Source: Methanobacterium_B sp963768755 | GTDB taxonomy: Archaea; Methanobacteriota; Methanobacteria; Methanobacteriales; Methanobacteriaceae | Direction of reading: 5' to 3' | DNA length: 64,000 nucleotides | Assembly (NCBI GenBank): GCA_963768755.1 | Contig: CAVYIX010000002.1 | Coordinates: 310,001 to 374,000, forward strand | Shown: positions 9,266-18,559 of the stretch, piece after piece | Position numbering within the stretch: the first letter of the stretch is position 1 | Layout of the letters: every line of letters begins with the position of its first letter | Translations under genes and position numbers: made by a program | Notes under the pieces: model-generated | Database searches by the model: none | What the model was told of the DNA's origin: nothing | What the model saw: only the letters and a program-made list of their open reading frames with translations

Positions 9266-11170
9266 TTAGAATAATCCACTTTCTTTTAGCTTGTCTTCCA
9301 TTAGATGTGCACGTTTATTCATCTTTTCTTTGATAACCAGGCTGATAATGAAGAATATCAGTGCGAAAAGTCCTAGTATCAGTATGTTGAACCAGTAACT
9401 GCTCCAGATTACTCCACCAATTACTTCTCTCAACGCACCTATACCATACGTTACAGGGAGATATGGGTGTATTGCTTGGAAAGCAGGAGGTAAAATTTGT
9501 AAAGGAAATGTTCCACCTGTAGCCGTAATCTGAAATACAAGGATAACTATTGCAAGACTTTTGCCAGCATTACCCAAGGTAGACGTAAGAGAATACACAA
9601 TTATCATAGAACATAATCCGATAAACAGCGTGGTAAACAGAAATAGTATATCGGATGTCATCTGTACATTCAATAAAATGGATCCAACTGCAACGATTAA
9701 TGCCTGGAAAAATCCTATTATTAAAAACAATCCCATTCTTCCAATGTATATACTTTCAGCATTAAAGACCTTTGGAGATCTAACCCTCATACTTATCATC
9801 GCCACAGAAATTAAGCTTCCAATCCATAGTGATATTGGTATGTAAAATGGTGCCAGTGCTGATCCATAGTTTTTAATTGGATACATATCATTTTGATCAA
9901 TTACTACTGGAGAGTTGAAGTAATTCTGAACATCTCCCTGATCCATGTTAGAAAAAGCTATCAGGTTGTTAATGTCTGATTCATTTATTGAGTTAAGTTT
10001 TGCTGCTGCAATAGGAATTGTTGATTTAATCATTGGCCATTGGGAATTAACCATACTGAGCTGTGATGATGCTTCTTTGATCTGCTGGCTTATATTTGAC
10101 CTGTTGTTTGTTAGGAGATTAACTGCATTGTCCATTGTATCTATTGAACTTTTTAATTTGGTCATATCTCCGTTGGGACTTGTACCATTAGTTAGATCAG
10201 TTTGAATATTTTGCAGAATAACTAGAACCTGATTTGCAAGGTTTATGTTGCTTTCAACCTGTTGAATGATTGGTATCAAACTCTGATCACCAGATACATC
10301 GTGCAAACTGGTTAAGATAGCATCAACATATTTAAGTAGCACCAATTCATCGTTAACCTGCGTTTCCATGTTTTTAATAGTGGTAGTAGCATTTTGTGGG
10401 TCTGAAGCTATTTGATTATATAATGTGTCGTAAGTACTTCTTACAGCATTAGAATTCTTCTGTACTTCAGGAAGAGCAGCGTTGACCTTTGGCCATACAT
10501 CCTGGATAGTGGTCATGTCTGAGTTGGCAGTAGCTATTGTTGTATCTATTTGTCCAATTTTTCCGTTGAGTTCATTTACAAAAGCTTTGGCCTTAAGAAA
10601 GGTCGCCTTATTCTCTGCTGCATAGGCCCCTAGATCACTTAGTTTACCAAATATAATTCCGTCCACTGTTTGAACAACCTGATCATTGATCTGAGCCTGG
10701 AGTGCGTCTACCCCAGCATTGGTTATTCTAGTAGCTATTGGATTGGTTTTTTCGTTAGCAATATATTGAATATGGGCCTGTTGTGGATCTGAATTTTGAA
10801 TTGAGAGCAAATTTTCCGTGAAGTTACTTGGAATAATGAGTGCTGCATAGTACTTTCCATTTTTAACTCCATCTAATGCAGTACTTCTATCTACAAATTG
10901 CCAGCTGAACTTGGTATTGTTCTCTAACTGATCCACCACCATACTTCCAACATTATACTGTGTACCATTGTTAGTGTAACCTATATCTTCGTTTACAACT
11001 GCTACTTCGATATTTGAAGTCCTGGCATATGGATCCCAAGTTGCTTGTATATTTAAGAGTGCATAGAGTGAAGGTATTATTATTATAACAAAAATAACGA
11101 TCATAACCGACGGACTGTGTAACGCGGTTTTTAAATCATTTTTAAATATCTCCCTAACATCTTTTATCAT
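9266..11170 (-). CDS. YhgE/Pip domain membrane protein (ABC-2 superfamily)
   Basis: 634 aa. One N-terminal TM (about residues 22-42), a very long extracytoplasmic region of coiled-coil and Asn/Gln/Thr-rich sequence, then about five to six TMs from residue 430. The N-terminal motif (NPIA-type ABC-2 export fold, VAVVNEDIGYTNNGTQYNVG) and this layout are those of the YhgE/Pip family, which includes lactococcal phage infection protein. Related proteins are thought to be exporters or cell-surface scaffolds. It follows the TetR gene on the same strand with a gap of about 80 bp and is probably controlled by it. Confidence 0.88.
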   Translation of the reverse strand: MIKDVREIFKNDLKTALHSPSVMIVIFVIIIIPSLYALLNIQATWDPYARTSNIEVAVVNEDIGYTNNGTQYNVGSMVVDQLENNTKFSWQFVDRSTALDGVKNGKYYAALIIPSNFTENLLSIQNSDPQQAHIQYIANEKTNPIATRITNAGVDALQAQINDQVVQTVDGIIFGKLSDLGAYAAENKATFLKAKAFVNELNGKIGQIDTTIATANSDMTTIQDVWPKVNAALPEVQKNSNAVRSTYDTLYNQIASDPQNATTTIKNMETQVNDELVLLKYVDAILTSLHDVSGDQSLIPIIQQVESNINLANQVLVILQNIQTDLTNGTSPNGDMTKLKSSIDTMDNAVNLLTNNRSNISQQIKEASSQLSMVNSQWPMIKSTIPIAAAKLNSINESDINNLIAFSNMDQGDVQNYFNSPVVIDQNDMYPIKNYGSALAPFYIPISLWIGSLISVAMISMRVRSPKVFNAESIYIGRMGLFLIIGFFQALIVAVGSILLNVQMTSDILFLFTTLFIGLCSMIIVYSLTSTLGNAGKSLAIVILVFQITATGGTFPLQILPPAFQAIHPYLPVTYGIGALREVIGGVIWSSYWFNILILGLFALIFFIISLVIKEKMNKRAHLMEDKLKESGLF

Positions 11171-11250
11171 TATATCAATTCCTTGATGATGTGATTTAAT
11201 TTATTGAATTTTAATTGTTAAATACAAAAAAAATACTAAATTATCCGGTT

Positions 11251-11835
11251 TCAATTCTTATCAACCATTATACCATTTAAGAATATTTCCAGAAAGTTTT
11301 CCATGTACTGTTCCAGATTTTTTTGAGGTTTTTGCTCGTAGATCTTCCACATAATGTTCATCTGGAACACTACACTGAAGATTGTTAGGGCAGCAACTTC
11401 TGGGTCAATAGTTCTTATTAATCCCTTTTTTATCTGTTTTTGGAAATATTCCACCAAATGATGGCTGATCATCTCTGAAATTTTTGGAAGTACCTTTTCT
11501 TCGAACGGAATACCTCTAACCTCTTCCATAGATATTCTGATGAGGTTGATACGCTTGTCAATCATCTTGGATGCTTCTTTCCAGATGGTCATGAGATAAG
11601 ATTCGACATCGCTGCTTTCATCGATATCAAAGAGTGAATTAAGTTCATTCAGAAATTTGTTGGCACTGCGTTCTTTAGCAGCTTTTAATAACTTTTCTTT
11701 GTTTTTAAATTTTCTAAATATTGTAACTTCGTTGACCTCTGCTTCACTGGCTATTCTTTTGGTTGTTGCACCCTTCAACCCCACCTCATCCAGGAGTTTT
11801 ATTGTTGCATCCAGTATTCTATCTTCGGTACTCAT
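11251..11835 (-). CDS. TetR/AcrR family transcriptional regulator
   Basis: N-terminal TetR helix-turn-helix (DRILDATIKLLDEVGLKGATTKRIASEAEVNEVTIFRKFKNKEKLLKAA) followed by an all-helical ligand-binding domain ending in an ILNGIMVDKN tail. An upstream in-frame ATG exists at 11853, but ATG 11835 matches the family N-terminus and lies 26-32 bases from a TATA element at 11861-11867, suggesting a leaderless message. A GC-containing palindrome lies between the TATA box and the start, a natural place for autorepression. It precedes the YhgE/Pip gene, the likely target. Confidence 0.9.
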   Translation of the reverse strand: MSTEDRILDATIKLLDEVGLKGATTKRIASEAEVNEVTIFRKFKNKEKLLKAAKERSANKFLNELNSLFDIDESSDVESYLMTIWKEASKMIDKRINLIRISMEEVRGIPFEEKVLPKISEMISHHLVEYFQKQIKKGLIRTIDPEVAALTIFSVVFQMNIMWKIYEQKPQKNLEQYMENFLEIFLNGIMVDKN

Positions 11836-12237
11836 CAATGCAAGTATGCGCATGCATGCATATAAATGTTTCGTAAAATAGGATAAACAACAGAAGTTTA
11901 ATATTTAAATAACTGATCATGATTTTGAATATTCAGAGTCATCCATGATAAATGGTAATAAGTTGATGAATTTAAGAGGTTCCAGAATCAGTGATGGATT
12001 TTTTTTGTGTCAGAAAAAAGATTTGAAAGTTAAGAAATGTGATTTTAGAAATTAGGAAGACCTAAATGAATTAAAAATTATTGATCTGTTAAAAATTTAT
12101 ATTTGTTAAGAAGGCAAAATAATTAATGAACTTTATTTAAAATAAAGAATTACATTCTCGGTTTGAATTTGATGGTATCAAATTATAATGATTACTATTG
12201 GAATGGACATAAGAAATAGATAAAAAGTGATTTATTC
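11836..12237. other. divergent intergenic region
   Basis: Holds the TetR promoter at the left edge and the promoter of the PAS kinase on the right. GTGATTTATTC precedes the kinase ATG. Nothing else is recognised in the AT-rich middle. Confidence 0.4.
11845..11867 (-). promoter_or_regulatory. TATA box and palindromic operator candidate of the TetR gene
   Basis: On the minus strand a TATA element (ATTTATA, 11861-11867) is followed by TATGCATGCATGCGCATA (11845-11862), an imperfect palindrome with perfect TATGC/GCATA arms and the self-complementary core ATGCGCAT. It overlaps the region where transcription should begin. The position fits TetR autoregulation; binding by this TetR is inferred. Confidence 0.45.
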
Positions 12238-14211
12238 ATGTTAGATGAACAGTTATCTCAATCAAAAACTTTAGATAAATTAATTAAAGAGAATACTAAA
12301 TTACAAGCAAGTTTAGATGAAGCAGAAGAAACTTTAAACGCCATCAGAAATGGGGAAGTAGATGCGATTGTTACTCCTCAGGGTTCCGATGGGCCCAAAG
12401 TTTACACTTTAGAAAGTGCAGATTCTCTTTACAGAAACCTTGTTCAAGAAATGTCAGAAGGAGTGGCTACATTAACATTTGACGGGATTATTTTTTATAG
12501 TAATGCCCAATTAGCAACCTTGCTTCAGGTTCCTCTCGATAAAATAATTGGACAAAAATTAAATGATTTTATTCTTCCCGATGATTTAAAAACTTATAAA
12601 GCCATTTTTGATATAGGATTGAAGACCAGATGTAAAAGCGAAATCCGTTTAAAATCTTTAGACGGAACTGTTATACCGGTTATGCTATCAATCAATAACT
12701 TAAAAGATTTGAAAGGAGTATATGCAGTCATAACAGATTTAAGTGAACAAAAACATCAAGAAGAACTAAATAAAAGTTTAAAAGCATTGGAAGTTAGTGA
12801 GGAAAGGTATAGGAGTATTATTGAAAATGTTCAAGATGCCTACATCAGGGCAGATACAGAAGGAATTATTATTTTGGCAAGTCCTTCTGCAGCTCGGATG
12901 TACAGATACAACTCACCACAAGAGATGATAGGTATTCCTGCTCTTTCACTGTATAAAAATGTTCAAAGTAGGAATTCACTGATAAAAAAACTAAAGAAAC
13001 ATGATAAAGTAGAAGATTACGAAAGTGAAGCCTTAAGAAAGGATGGTACATCCTTTTTAGTATCACTCAGTTCTCAATTTCATTACGATCCTCAAGGTCA
13101 AATTCTGGGAACGGAAGCATTTGTGAGGGATATTACTGAGCGTAAAAATACAGAAAAAGCTCTGGAATATAGTAATCAGAAGATTTCAGAAATTTTAAAC
13201 AGCATTCAAGATGATTTCTATGTGCTTGACCATAACTGGAATTTTGTTCATGTAAGTAAGCAATTTGCATCCCGAATAAACAAAGTACCTAAAGATTTTG
13301 TTGGCCAAAACATTTGGAAGATGTTTCCAAAACATATAGGTACACCTTTTGAAGAAAACTTCAAGGCTGCCCTTGCGGAGAGGGAGATTAGAAGATTTGA
13401 AACATATGGAAAATATACAGATAAATGGTTTAATATGACTGTTTTTCCTTCATCAGAAGGAATAACCGTGATCGGTACTGATATTACACAACGTAAGCAA
13501 GCAGAGGAAAAAATTGAATCTACTCTGAATAGATTAAAACAATCAAATAAAGAATTAGAACAGTTTGCATATATTACATCTCACGACTTGAGAGAACCAT
13601 TAAGGATGATTACAAGCTTCTTACAGTTATTAGAAAGACGATACAAGGATCAATTGGATAGTGATGCCAATGAATTCATTGAATTTGCTGTTAATGGAGC
13701 TAAACATCTAGATGCTATGACAATTGATCTTTTAGAGTATTCTAAAATATCCAGCCAAAAAAGCGAAGTTGCTCTAGTTAATTTTGAACACGTTTTGGAA
13801 GAAGCTTTAATGAACCTGAAAGTTCCAATAGAAGAAAATAATGCAGTTATCACCCATGATCCATTACCAACAATTAATGGGAACAAACAGTTAAAAGTTC
13901 AGCTATTCCAAAACCTCATAGGAAACGCAATTAAATATCGAAGCCAAGAGCCTCCTAAAATACACATTTCAGCAAAAAAAGAAAAAAACCAATATCTTTT
14001 TAATATTGAAGATAACGGAATTGGAATGTCCTCTGAACATTTAAAAAGAATATTTACCATCTTCCAACGACTCCATACCAGTGAGGAATATGAGGGAACT
14101 GGAATTGGACTTGCAATTGCCCAAAAAATTGTTCATCAACAAGGTGGAAAGATCTGGGCAGAATCAGAACTAGGAAACGGTTCAACTTTTTACTTCACCA
14201 TGCCCCAATAA
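12238..14211 (+). CDS. PAS-domain sensor histidine kinase (HisKA type)
   Basis: 657 aa, no TM segment, so cytoplasmic. Layout: N-terminal coiled coil (residues 1-40, ending in LNAIRNGEVDAIV), three PAS domains (about 58-170, 186-305, 310-420), then HisKA with the phospho-acceptor in TSHDLREPLRMI and an HATPase_c domain with N-box NLIGNAIKYRS, G1 DNGIGM and G2 EGTGIGLAI. The dimerisation domain is of the phytochrome-like type, unlike the HisKA_2 kinases elsewhere in this window. No response regulator is adjacent; the nearest is the CheY-like gene about 1 kb downstream. Confidence 0.93.
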   Translation: MLDEQLSQSKTLDKLIKENTKLQASLDEAEETLNAIRNGEVDAIVTPQGSDGPKVYTLESADSLYRNLVQEMSEGVATLTFDGIIFYSNAQLATLLQVPLDKIIGQKLNDFILPDDLKTYKAIFDIGLKTRCKSEIRLKSLDGTVIPVMLSINNLKDLKGVYAVITDLSEQKHQEELNKSLKALEVSEERYRSIIENVQDAYIRADTEGIIILASPSAARMYRYNSPQEMIGIPALSLYKNVQSRNSLIKKLKKHDKVEDYESEALRKDGTSFLVSLSSQFHYDPQGQILGTEAFVRDITERKNTEKALEYSNQKISEILNSIQDDFYVLDHNWNFVHVSKQFASRINKVPKDFVGQNIWKMFPKHIGTPFEENFKAALAEREIRRFETYGKYTDKWFNMTVFPSSEGITVIGTDITQRKQAEEKIESTLNRLKQSNKELEQFAYITSHDLREPLRMITSFLQLLERRYKDQLDSDANEFIEFAVNGAKHLDAMTIDLLEYSKISSQKSEVALVNFEHVLEEALMNLKVPIEENNAVITHDPLPTINGNKQLKVQLFQNLIGNAIKYRSQEPPKIHISAKKEKNQYLFNIEDNGIGMSSEHLKRIFTIFQRLHTSEEYEGTGIGLAIAQKIVHQQGGKIWAESELGNGSTFYFTMPQ

Positions 14212-14219
14212 TTTTAAAA

Positions 14220-14567
14220 CTAAATATTTCTATATTTTCTATCGTATATTTCATTTTGTGTATCATAGAATATTTGAAATGTATTTATAGGGTCCATTAT
14301 TATTTCGTTGGCTTTAATAGGGTCATCCGGTATGTATTTATCAGGAATTATTATATTTATTGCAATAGATAACTGTTGTAAGGATTTGTCATACTGTATT
14401 TCGGATTTAATAGAATATTCACTACTTATATAAAATTTGTAGCTATCCAAGCGATTTTTAAAAAAAATATATTGTTCAGGGTTGATTTCAGTATCTTCTA
14501 ATGCAACTGATATTTCAGTAGCTTCAAGTTTGATCTTGTTTATTTGGATATCATTGGTTTTTAACAT
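14220..14567 (-). CDS. hypothetical protein, 115 aa
   Basis: Unrecognised soluble protein with mixed beta and helical pattern and many Ile, Asp and Tyr residues. ATG start with GGGGT five bases upstream. It is convergent with the PAS kinase, with only eight bases between stops. No motif of note. Confidence 0.6.
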   Translation of the reverse strand: MLKTNDIQINKIKLEATEISVALEDTEINPEQYIFFKNRLDSYKFYISSEYSIKSEIQYDKSLQQLSIAINIIIPDKYIPDDPIKANEIIMDPINTFQIFYDTQNEIYDRKYRNI

Positions 14568-15302
14568 TGTACCCCTGTATATACTATAAACTCCTTAACA
14601 AATATATTTAGTGGTGATAAGAATTATCATAATCGTTTTCATACTGTTTAGACCCATCCAAATAAAAAAAGTATGATATAATAATATTTTGAAAATAGTA
14701 AAATTTTAATTCAATGTCTCAATCCAGGGATCGAATCCGCGATAATCATAACTTCAATATTAAAAAAATTAATATATAGCTCCTGTACATCAAGACAACT
14801 GCAAGCAGCCAGCATATGCCCTACAATAGACATTTAACATTTGTATAATAACTGTCTATATAATTAACGGTTTTGCACAAATCACAAACATTATAAACGT
14901 TTCATGTTGTGATAAAAAGAAATATTACAACAATAAAAAGCCCGACAAAAACCCTAGACCAGGATAAATAACTTTTATATATTTTTTTTAAATATTTCAT
15001 TAGCTTTTATTGGTTGATATTAATATAATACACTTTAAATTAAAAACTAACTGTACTGACATTCTACTTCTAATTGATTCTATTAAATAAATAATTTAAT
15101 AAATCATTTTGTTATAAATTATTTTTTTTACAAATTTTGACGATTTTTAATATAAAATTATTGATCTTACCGGATATTTAACTATATTTCCATCATTGAT
15201 ATTGTCAACAATTCACTAAAATAATTTAAAACTTTAATATGATGTTATTCCTATATCATTAAACATGACCAATATTTTACAATAGTAGGGTGTGTTAGAA
15301 CG
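14568..15302. other. 735-bp gene-poor region with a tRNA T-arm-like patch
   Basis: No coding frame of note. On the minus strand near 14723-14741 the sequence GCGGATTCGATCCCTGG looks like a degraded tRNA T-arm, but no matching acceptor, D or anticodon arms are found around it. The right edge carries the leader of the response regulator gene (GGGTGTG about ten bases before its GTG). Confidence 0.4.
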
Positions 15303-15692
15303 GTGAGCTCAAAAATTTTAATTGTGGAAGATGAAATCATTATAGCAATAGACCTAAAAATGCGATTGGAAAATTTGGGATATTATGTATCAGATATTGC
15401 CGTTAATGGGAAAGATGCTATAAATAAAACTGGAAAAAACAATCCTGATCTTGTTTTAATGGATATACTACTAAATGGGGATATAGATGGAATAGAAACA
15501 GCTCAACAAATACTTAAGCACTATAATATCCCTATTATCTACGTAACAGGTAGTTATGACAATAGTATCTATGAAAGAGCAAAGTTAACCGAACCCTCCG
15601 GCTTCATCAAAAAACCGTTTGACAATATAGAAATTCAAAATGCTATCCAAACAGCCATACGTTCAAATCAGAATAAGCTATTTAGCAGTTGA
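15303..15692 (+). CDS. CheY-like response regulator receiver protein
   Basis: A stand-alone receiver domain of 129 aa with no output domain. The acidic pair is Glu9-Asp10 (VEDE), the phospho-acceptor Asp54 lies in LVLMDILLNGDIDG, the switch Thr82 is in IIYVTG and the conserved Lys104 is in FIKKPF. GTG start preceded by a GGGTGTG element. These single-domain regulators are typical partners of the many PAS/HisKA_2 kinases of methanogens; which kinase feeds it is not shown by position, since the gene is orphaned. Confidence 0.92.
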   Translation: MSSKILIVEDEIIIAIDLKMRLENLGYYVSDIAVNGKDAINKTGKNNPDLVLMDILLNGDIDGIETAQQILKHYNIPIIYVTGSYDNSIYERAKLTEPSGFIKKPFDNIEIQNAIQTAIRSNQNKLFSS

Positions 15693-15754
15693 TGCTTAAT
15701 CGTAAAAGTTTTATTGAAATTAAAAAATTGAATAAAAAAAAATAAATAAATTAT

Positions 15755-15964
15755 TTATTCAATTTCTTTAACAGCCAGTTCGATATCTGATGCTTTAACA
15801 GTAACTCTTCCAGCATGCTTTGCAAGTAAAAGTGCTTGTCTGGAGATATCATCCCCATATTGTTCTAAAATTTGTCTTAAAGCTTCTTCTGAATCTTCAC
15901 CGACTCTTAGTCCACCGGCATTTTTTATTATTCTTCCTATTGGAGCTATTGGTAGTTCACTCAT
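15755..15964 (-). CDS. archaeal histone
   Basis: 69-aa histone-fold protein (HMf/HMt type). Three-helix fold with the strongly conserved ELPIAPIGRIIKNAG first helix, RVGEDSEEALRQILEQYG middle helix and AKHAGRVTVKASDIELAVKEI C-terminal helix. It dimerises and wraps DNA into hypernucleosomes or tetrasomes. ATG 15964 has GGTGAT seven bases upstream; the frame extends four codons further to an upstream start, but the family N-terminus and the ribosome binding site favour this one. Confidence 0.96.
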   Translation of the reverse strand: MSELPIAPIGRIIKNAGGLRVGEDSEEALRQILEQYGDDISRQALLLAKHAGRVTVKASDIELAVKEIE

Positions 15965-16304
15965 ATTAATCACCATATATTAATTAATACCCCACCATAT
16001 TTAAATACACCGCAATTCTAATGGATTTTTATTAAAAATACATGCATCTTATTAAGACTTGGTGATTATTATCACAAAACTCTGTTACTAATCACATTTA
16101 CTCCATGTCTTGAATTCATTTTTTCTGAATTAAGTTATTTAGTTAAGGAAATTAATTTATAATCCTTATCTACCATAAATTCCTTTAATTGATAATTGTA
16201 ATTCAAATAATTGATAATATAATGAATATTATTAATTAGGTATAGAGTGGGGCATGATTCGGGAATAACTACTTTAAATCGAGACTTTAAAATTATTGTG
16301 TAAT

Positions 16305-16712
16305 ATGTTAATAGATCAAAATGTAGTTTATATTTTAATACTTGCAATAATAGTTATTGGACTCATAATTATCATCATATATTGGAGAAAGGTTAATAAA
16401 ACAGATGAAAAGGTTCAATCCCTCACCAAATCGTCGAAAAACAAAAAGATCGATGGGAACCTGGAATCTAAATGCACAGTGGATGAAATAGTTTTACCAG
16501 ATAATAAGGATGAAAAACTTAATAATAGAAAGAAAATTGTATCTAATCCAGATCATCAAGAACAACCTCATACTGAATCTAATGAACAAATTAACAGTCA
16601 AGAAGCTAAGATTGAATATAAAAAGCTTGAAAAATTACTTACAGATATAGAAGAGAAGGAAAAAGAATTAGAAAAGAAAACTAATAAATATAAAGAAGAA
16701 AAACATGAATGA
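16305..16712 (+). CDS. single-TM membrane protein with charged coiled-coil tail
   Basis: 135 aa: an N-terminal hydrophobic helix (VVYILILAIIVIGLIIIIIYW) and then a highly charged Lys/Glu/Asn-rich cytoplasmic tail ending in a predicted coiled coil (KLEKLLTDIEEKEKELEKKTNKYKEEK). No family recognised. ATG 16305 lacks a clear Shine-Dalgarno but lies about 30 bases after a TTTAAA element, so the message may be leaderless. A hairpin with a T-run follows the stop. Confidence 0.6.
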   Translation: MLIDQNVVYILILAIIVIGLIIIIIYWRKVNKTDEKVQSLTKSSKNKKIDGNLESKCTVDEIVLPDNKDEKLNNRKKIVSNPDHQEQPHTESNEQINSQEAKIEYKKLEKLLTDIEEKEKELEKKTNKYKEEKHE

Positions 16713-17264
16713 ACTCAAATATTTATCAAAACCTATTTTTAATCTGAATTTAGGTTTTTTTCTTTATACAATTTTATGGTAAAATGATCATAGCCTACTC
16801 TAATAATTATTTTGATAATGGATAATGTTTATAATTAAACTCATTGTAACATCTCAATTGAAATTTTTATATTTTTCGAAAAATTACATACCAAGGCCAT
16901 TAAAAATTAATATAGACAGACATAAGGGACTAATCCCGGTTAAATCATCAGTATCAAATGTTTCAACATTTTATTTCATCACACCCTTTCAAAAAAATTA
17001 AATAAATTCTAAATGTAGTTTTTTTTACAAAATAATGGCTATAACAACTTGCATTAACTATTTTTATGATTAAATTTATTACTTTCTCAGTTTTACGTAT
17101 TAAAGAAGACAAGTATAAATGATGGTAGATTACATGAAAAAACAATGAATAATTATAAAATTTATGTTTATTCAAGTTATTATTACATTTTAAAGGATAA
17201 TTCAAGGATTTATGAATTATAATTTAAGATATTAAAAGATTTGATATTGGAGGAAATTCATTTG
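16713..17264. other. intergenic region
   Basis: Contains the terminator-like hairpin above. The rest is AT-rich. An 80-codon open frame on the minus strand (16963-17205) starts at TTG without a ribosome binding site and has low-complexity composition, so I do not call it a gene. The right edge carries GGAGGA for the sortase gene. Confidence 0.45.
16728..16763 (+). terminator. hairpin plus T-run after the coiled-coil membrane protein gene
   Basis: AAAACCTA at 16728-16735 pairs with TAGGTTTT at 16751-16758, followed by more T residues. It lies 16 bases after the stop codon. Archaeal termination relies mainly on the T-run; the stem may add stability. Confidence 0.5.
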
Positions 17265-18203
17265 ATGAAATTTAAATTTAATTATATAATATTAGGTCTT
17301 ATTGTTGTTATGTTGGGTCTTGTATTTACAGCTGTAGCCTTCTCTGGGAAAGAAATAAAAACCAACCAATTCCAGAAGGATGAAATATCATTTAACTACC
17401 CCAGTAGTTGGGTTACAGTGAACCAGACAATAGATTCCCAAATTGTAGCATTTACAGATCCCAAGGCTAATTTAAATGTTACTGTAAACAGACAACCTAT
17501 ACCTGACGGATATAAACCATCCGAAAACTTTACATTGAATATCCCAAGTAATCAGTCGGGTTTTAAATTCATATCACATCAATCAGTCGATCAAAATGGG
17601 AATAAGATTGAAAATAACGTTTATCAGATGAAAGAAAACGGAACAACTATACAGAGAACAGAAATGTGGATAACCAAGAATAATGCACTCTACAGCATAA
17701 TTTACACCACAACCAATCTGAATTTAAATCAAAACAGTCCTGAAATTAAGGCTTTAACTCAGAATTTAACAATTAAAGATGCAACAGTACCTAACACAGT
17801 TGTAATGGGACAAGTTTCATTTCCAACACTAGGATTGAACTGGAATATTAGTACAGACACAGTAAATCATTATGGATCTGTCTACCACGTGTCAACAAGT
17901 TTTTACCCTGGACAAAACGGCACAATAGGTCTTTTAGGACATCACACGAGGTATTCTGCACCATTTGATAATATAAATCAGCTTAAAGCAGGTGATCAAG
18001 TAATTATTACAGATTATCTAACACAGAAAAAATATGTGTACTCCGTTACAAGTAATGGAGATATAAAAGCTGATTACAAGACCAATCCTATACAGTTCCC
18101 TGGAGGAAACTTTAACCTTACACTGATCACTTGTTATCCTCCCGGATTTCAGGAAGCAGCCTATATGACCCACCTAAATTTAGTAACGGTAGAGCCGGTA
18201 TAA
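17265..18203 (+). CDS. PsbP-like domain fused to a sortase (class D/E-like)
   Basis: 312 aa. Signal-anchor helix at residues 6-28, a PsbP-like domain (about 33-175, FNYPSSWVTVNQ to ALTQNLTI), and a C-terminal sortase beta barrel from about 185. The sortase part has catalytic His in GLLGHHTRYSAPFDNI and Cys in LTLITCYPPG, the usual TLxTC strand; the expected C-terminal Arg is not obvious in the last strand. Sortases cleave sorting motifs and attach proteins to the envelope; in methanogens the substrates are poorly known. GGAGG at 17249-17253 can serve either TTG 17262 or ATG 17265. No sorting-signal protein is adjacent. Confidence 0.85.
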   Translation: MKFKFNYIILGLIVVMLGLVFTAVAFSGKEIKTNQFQKDEISFNYPSSWVTVNQTIDSQIVAFTDPKANLNVTVNRQPIPDGYKPSENFTLNIPSNQSGFKFISHQSVDQNGNKIENNVYQMKENGTTIQRTEMWITKNNALYSIIYTTTNLNLNQNSPEIKALTQNLTIKDATVPNTVVMGQVSFPTLGLNWNISTDTVNHYGSVYHVSTSFYPGQNGTIGLLGHHTRYSAPFDNINQLKAGDQVIITDYLTQKKYVYSVTSNGDIKADYKTNPIQFPGGNFNLTLITCYPPGFQEAAYMTHLNLVTVEPV

Positions 18204-18228
18204 GAATATTTTACTCAAATTTTTTTTT

Positions 18229-18540
18229 TTACAGAAAAATATTCTTGAATTTTTTCCAGTAGATATGTAGATGAAAAAAGCCTGTAACCGTGGCTAAAAT
18301 TCCTGCTTCCACATGCCAGAAAATAAGACTTGTATCAATTGGTAACAGCTGGAGGTTTATAAAAATCTCCATTAAAATTCCTATAATACCCACAACCAAT
18401 GAACTTACAATAAGTATAATGATCCATATGAGTTTATAAGTTCTATGGGTTATAGTCCCATCTATATAAAGAAAATAAGATAAAAAGTAAAGAATTAGAA
18501 GAAAAATTATTATTGGAAGTAAATTATATTGACTTATCAT
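18229..18540 (-). CDS. small three-TM membrane protein, paralogue of the next gene
   Basis: 103 aa with three hydrophobic helices. It shares a pattern with the 109-aa protein encoded immediately upstream: H-x-x-x-x-(K)-x-IW in the first loop, a G-I-L turn, then LIFWHVEAGI and FHLHIYWKKF. The conserved His residues of the FWHxExGI and FHLH motifs recall haem- or metal-binding membrane domains such as DUF4405, but that is only a resemblance. Converges with the sortase gene; 19 bp separate it from its paralogue. Confidence 0.65.
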   Translation of the reverse strand: MISQYNLLPIIIFLLILYFLSYFLYIDGTITHRTYKLIWIIILIVSSLVVGIIGILMEIFINLQLLPIDTSLIFWHVEAGILATVTGFFHLHIYWKKFKNIFL

Positions 18541-18559
18541 AGTTTTTCCAAATTTTTTT

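Noticed and set aside
16135..16347. 70-codon open frame on the minus strand
   Set aside because: Overlaps the better supported coiled-coil membrane protein gene and has no ribosome binding site.
16963..17205. 80-codon open frame on the minus strand
   Set aside because: Starts at TTG without a ribosome binding site, low-complexity composition rich in Tyr, His, Ile and Asn, and no recognisable domain.
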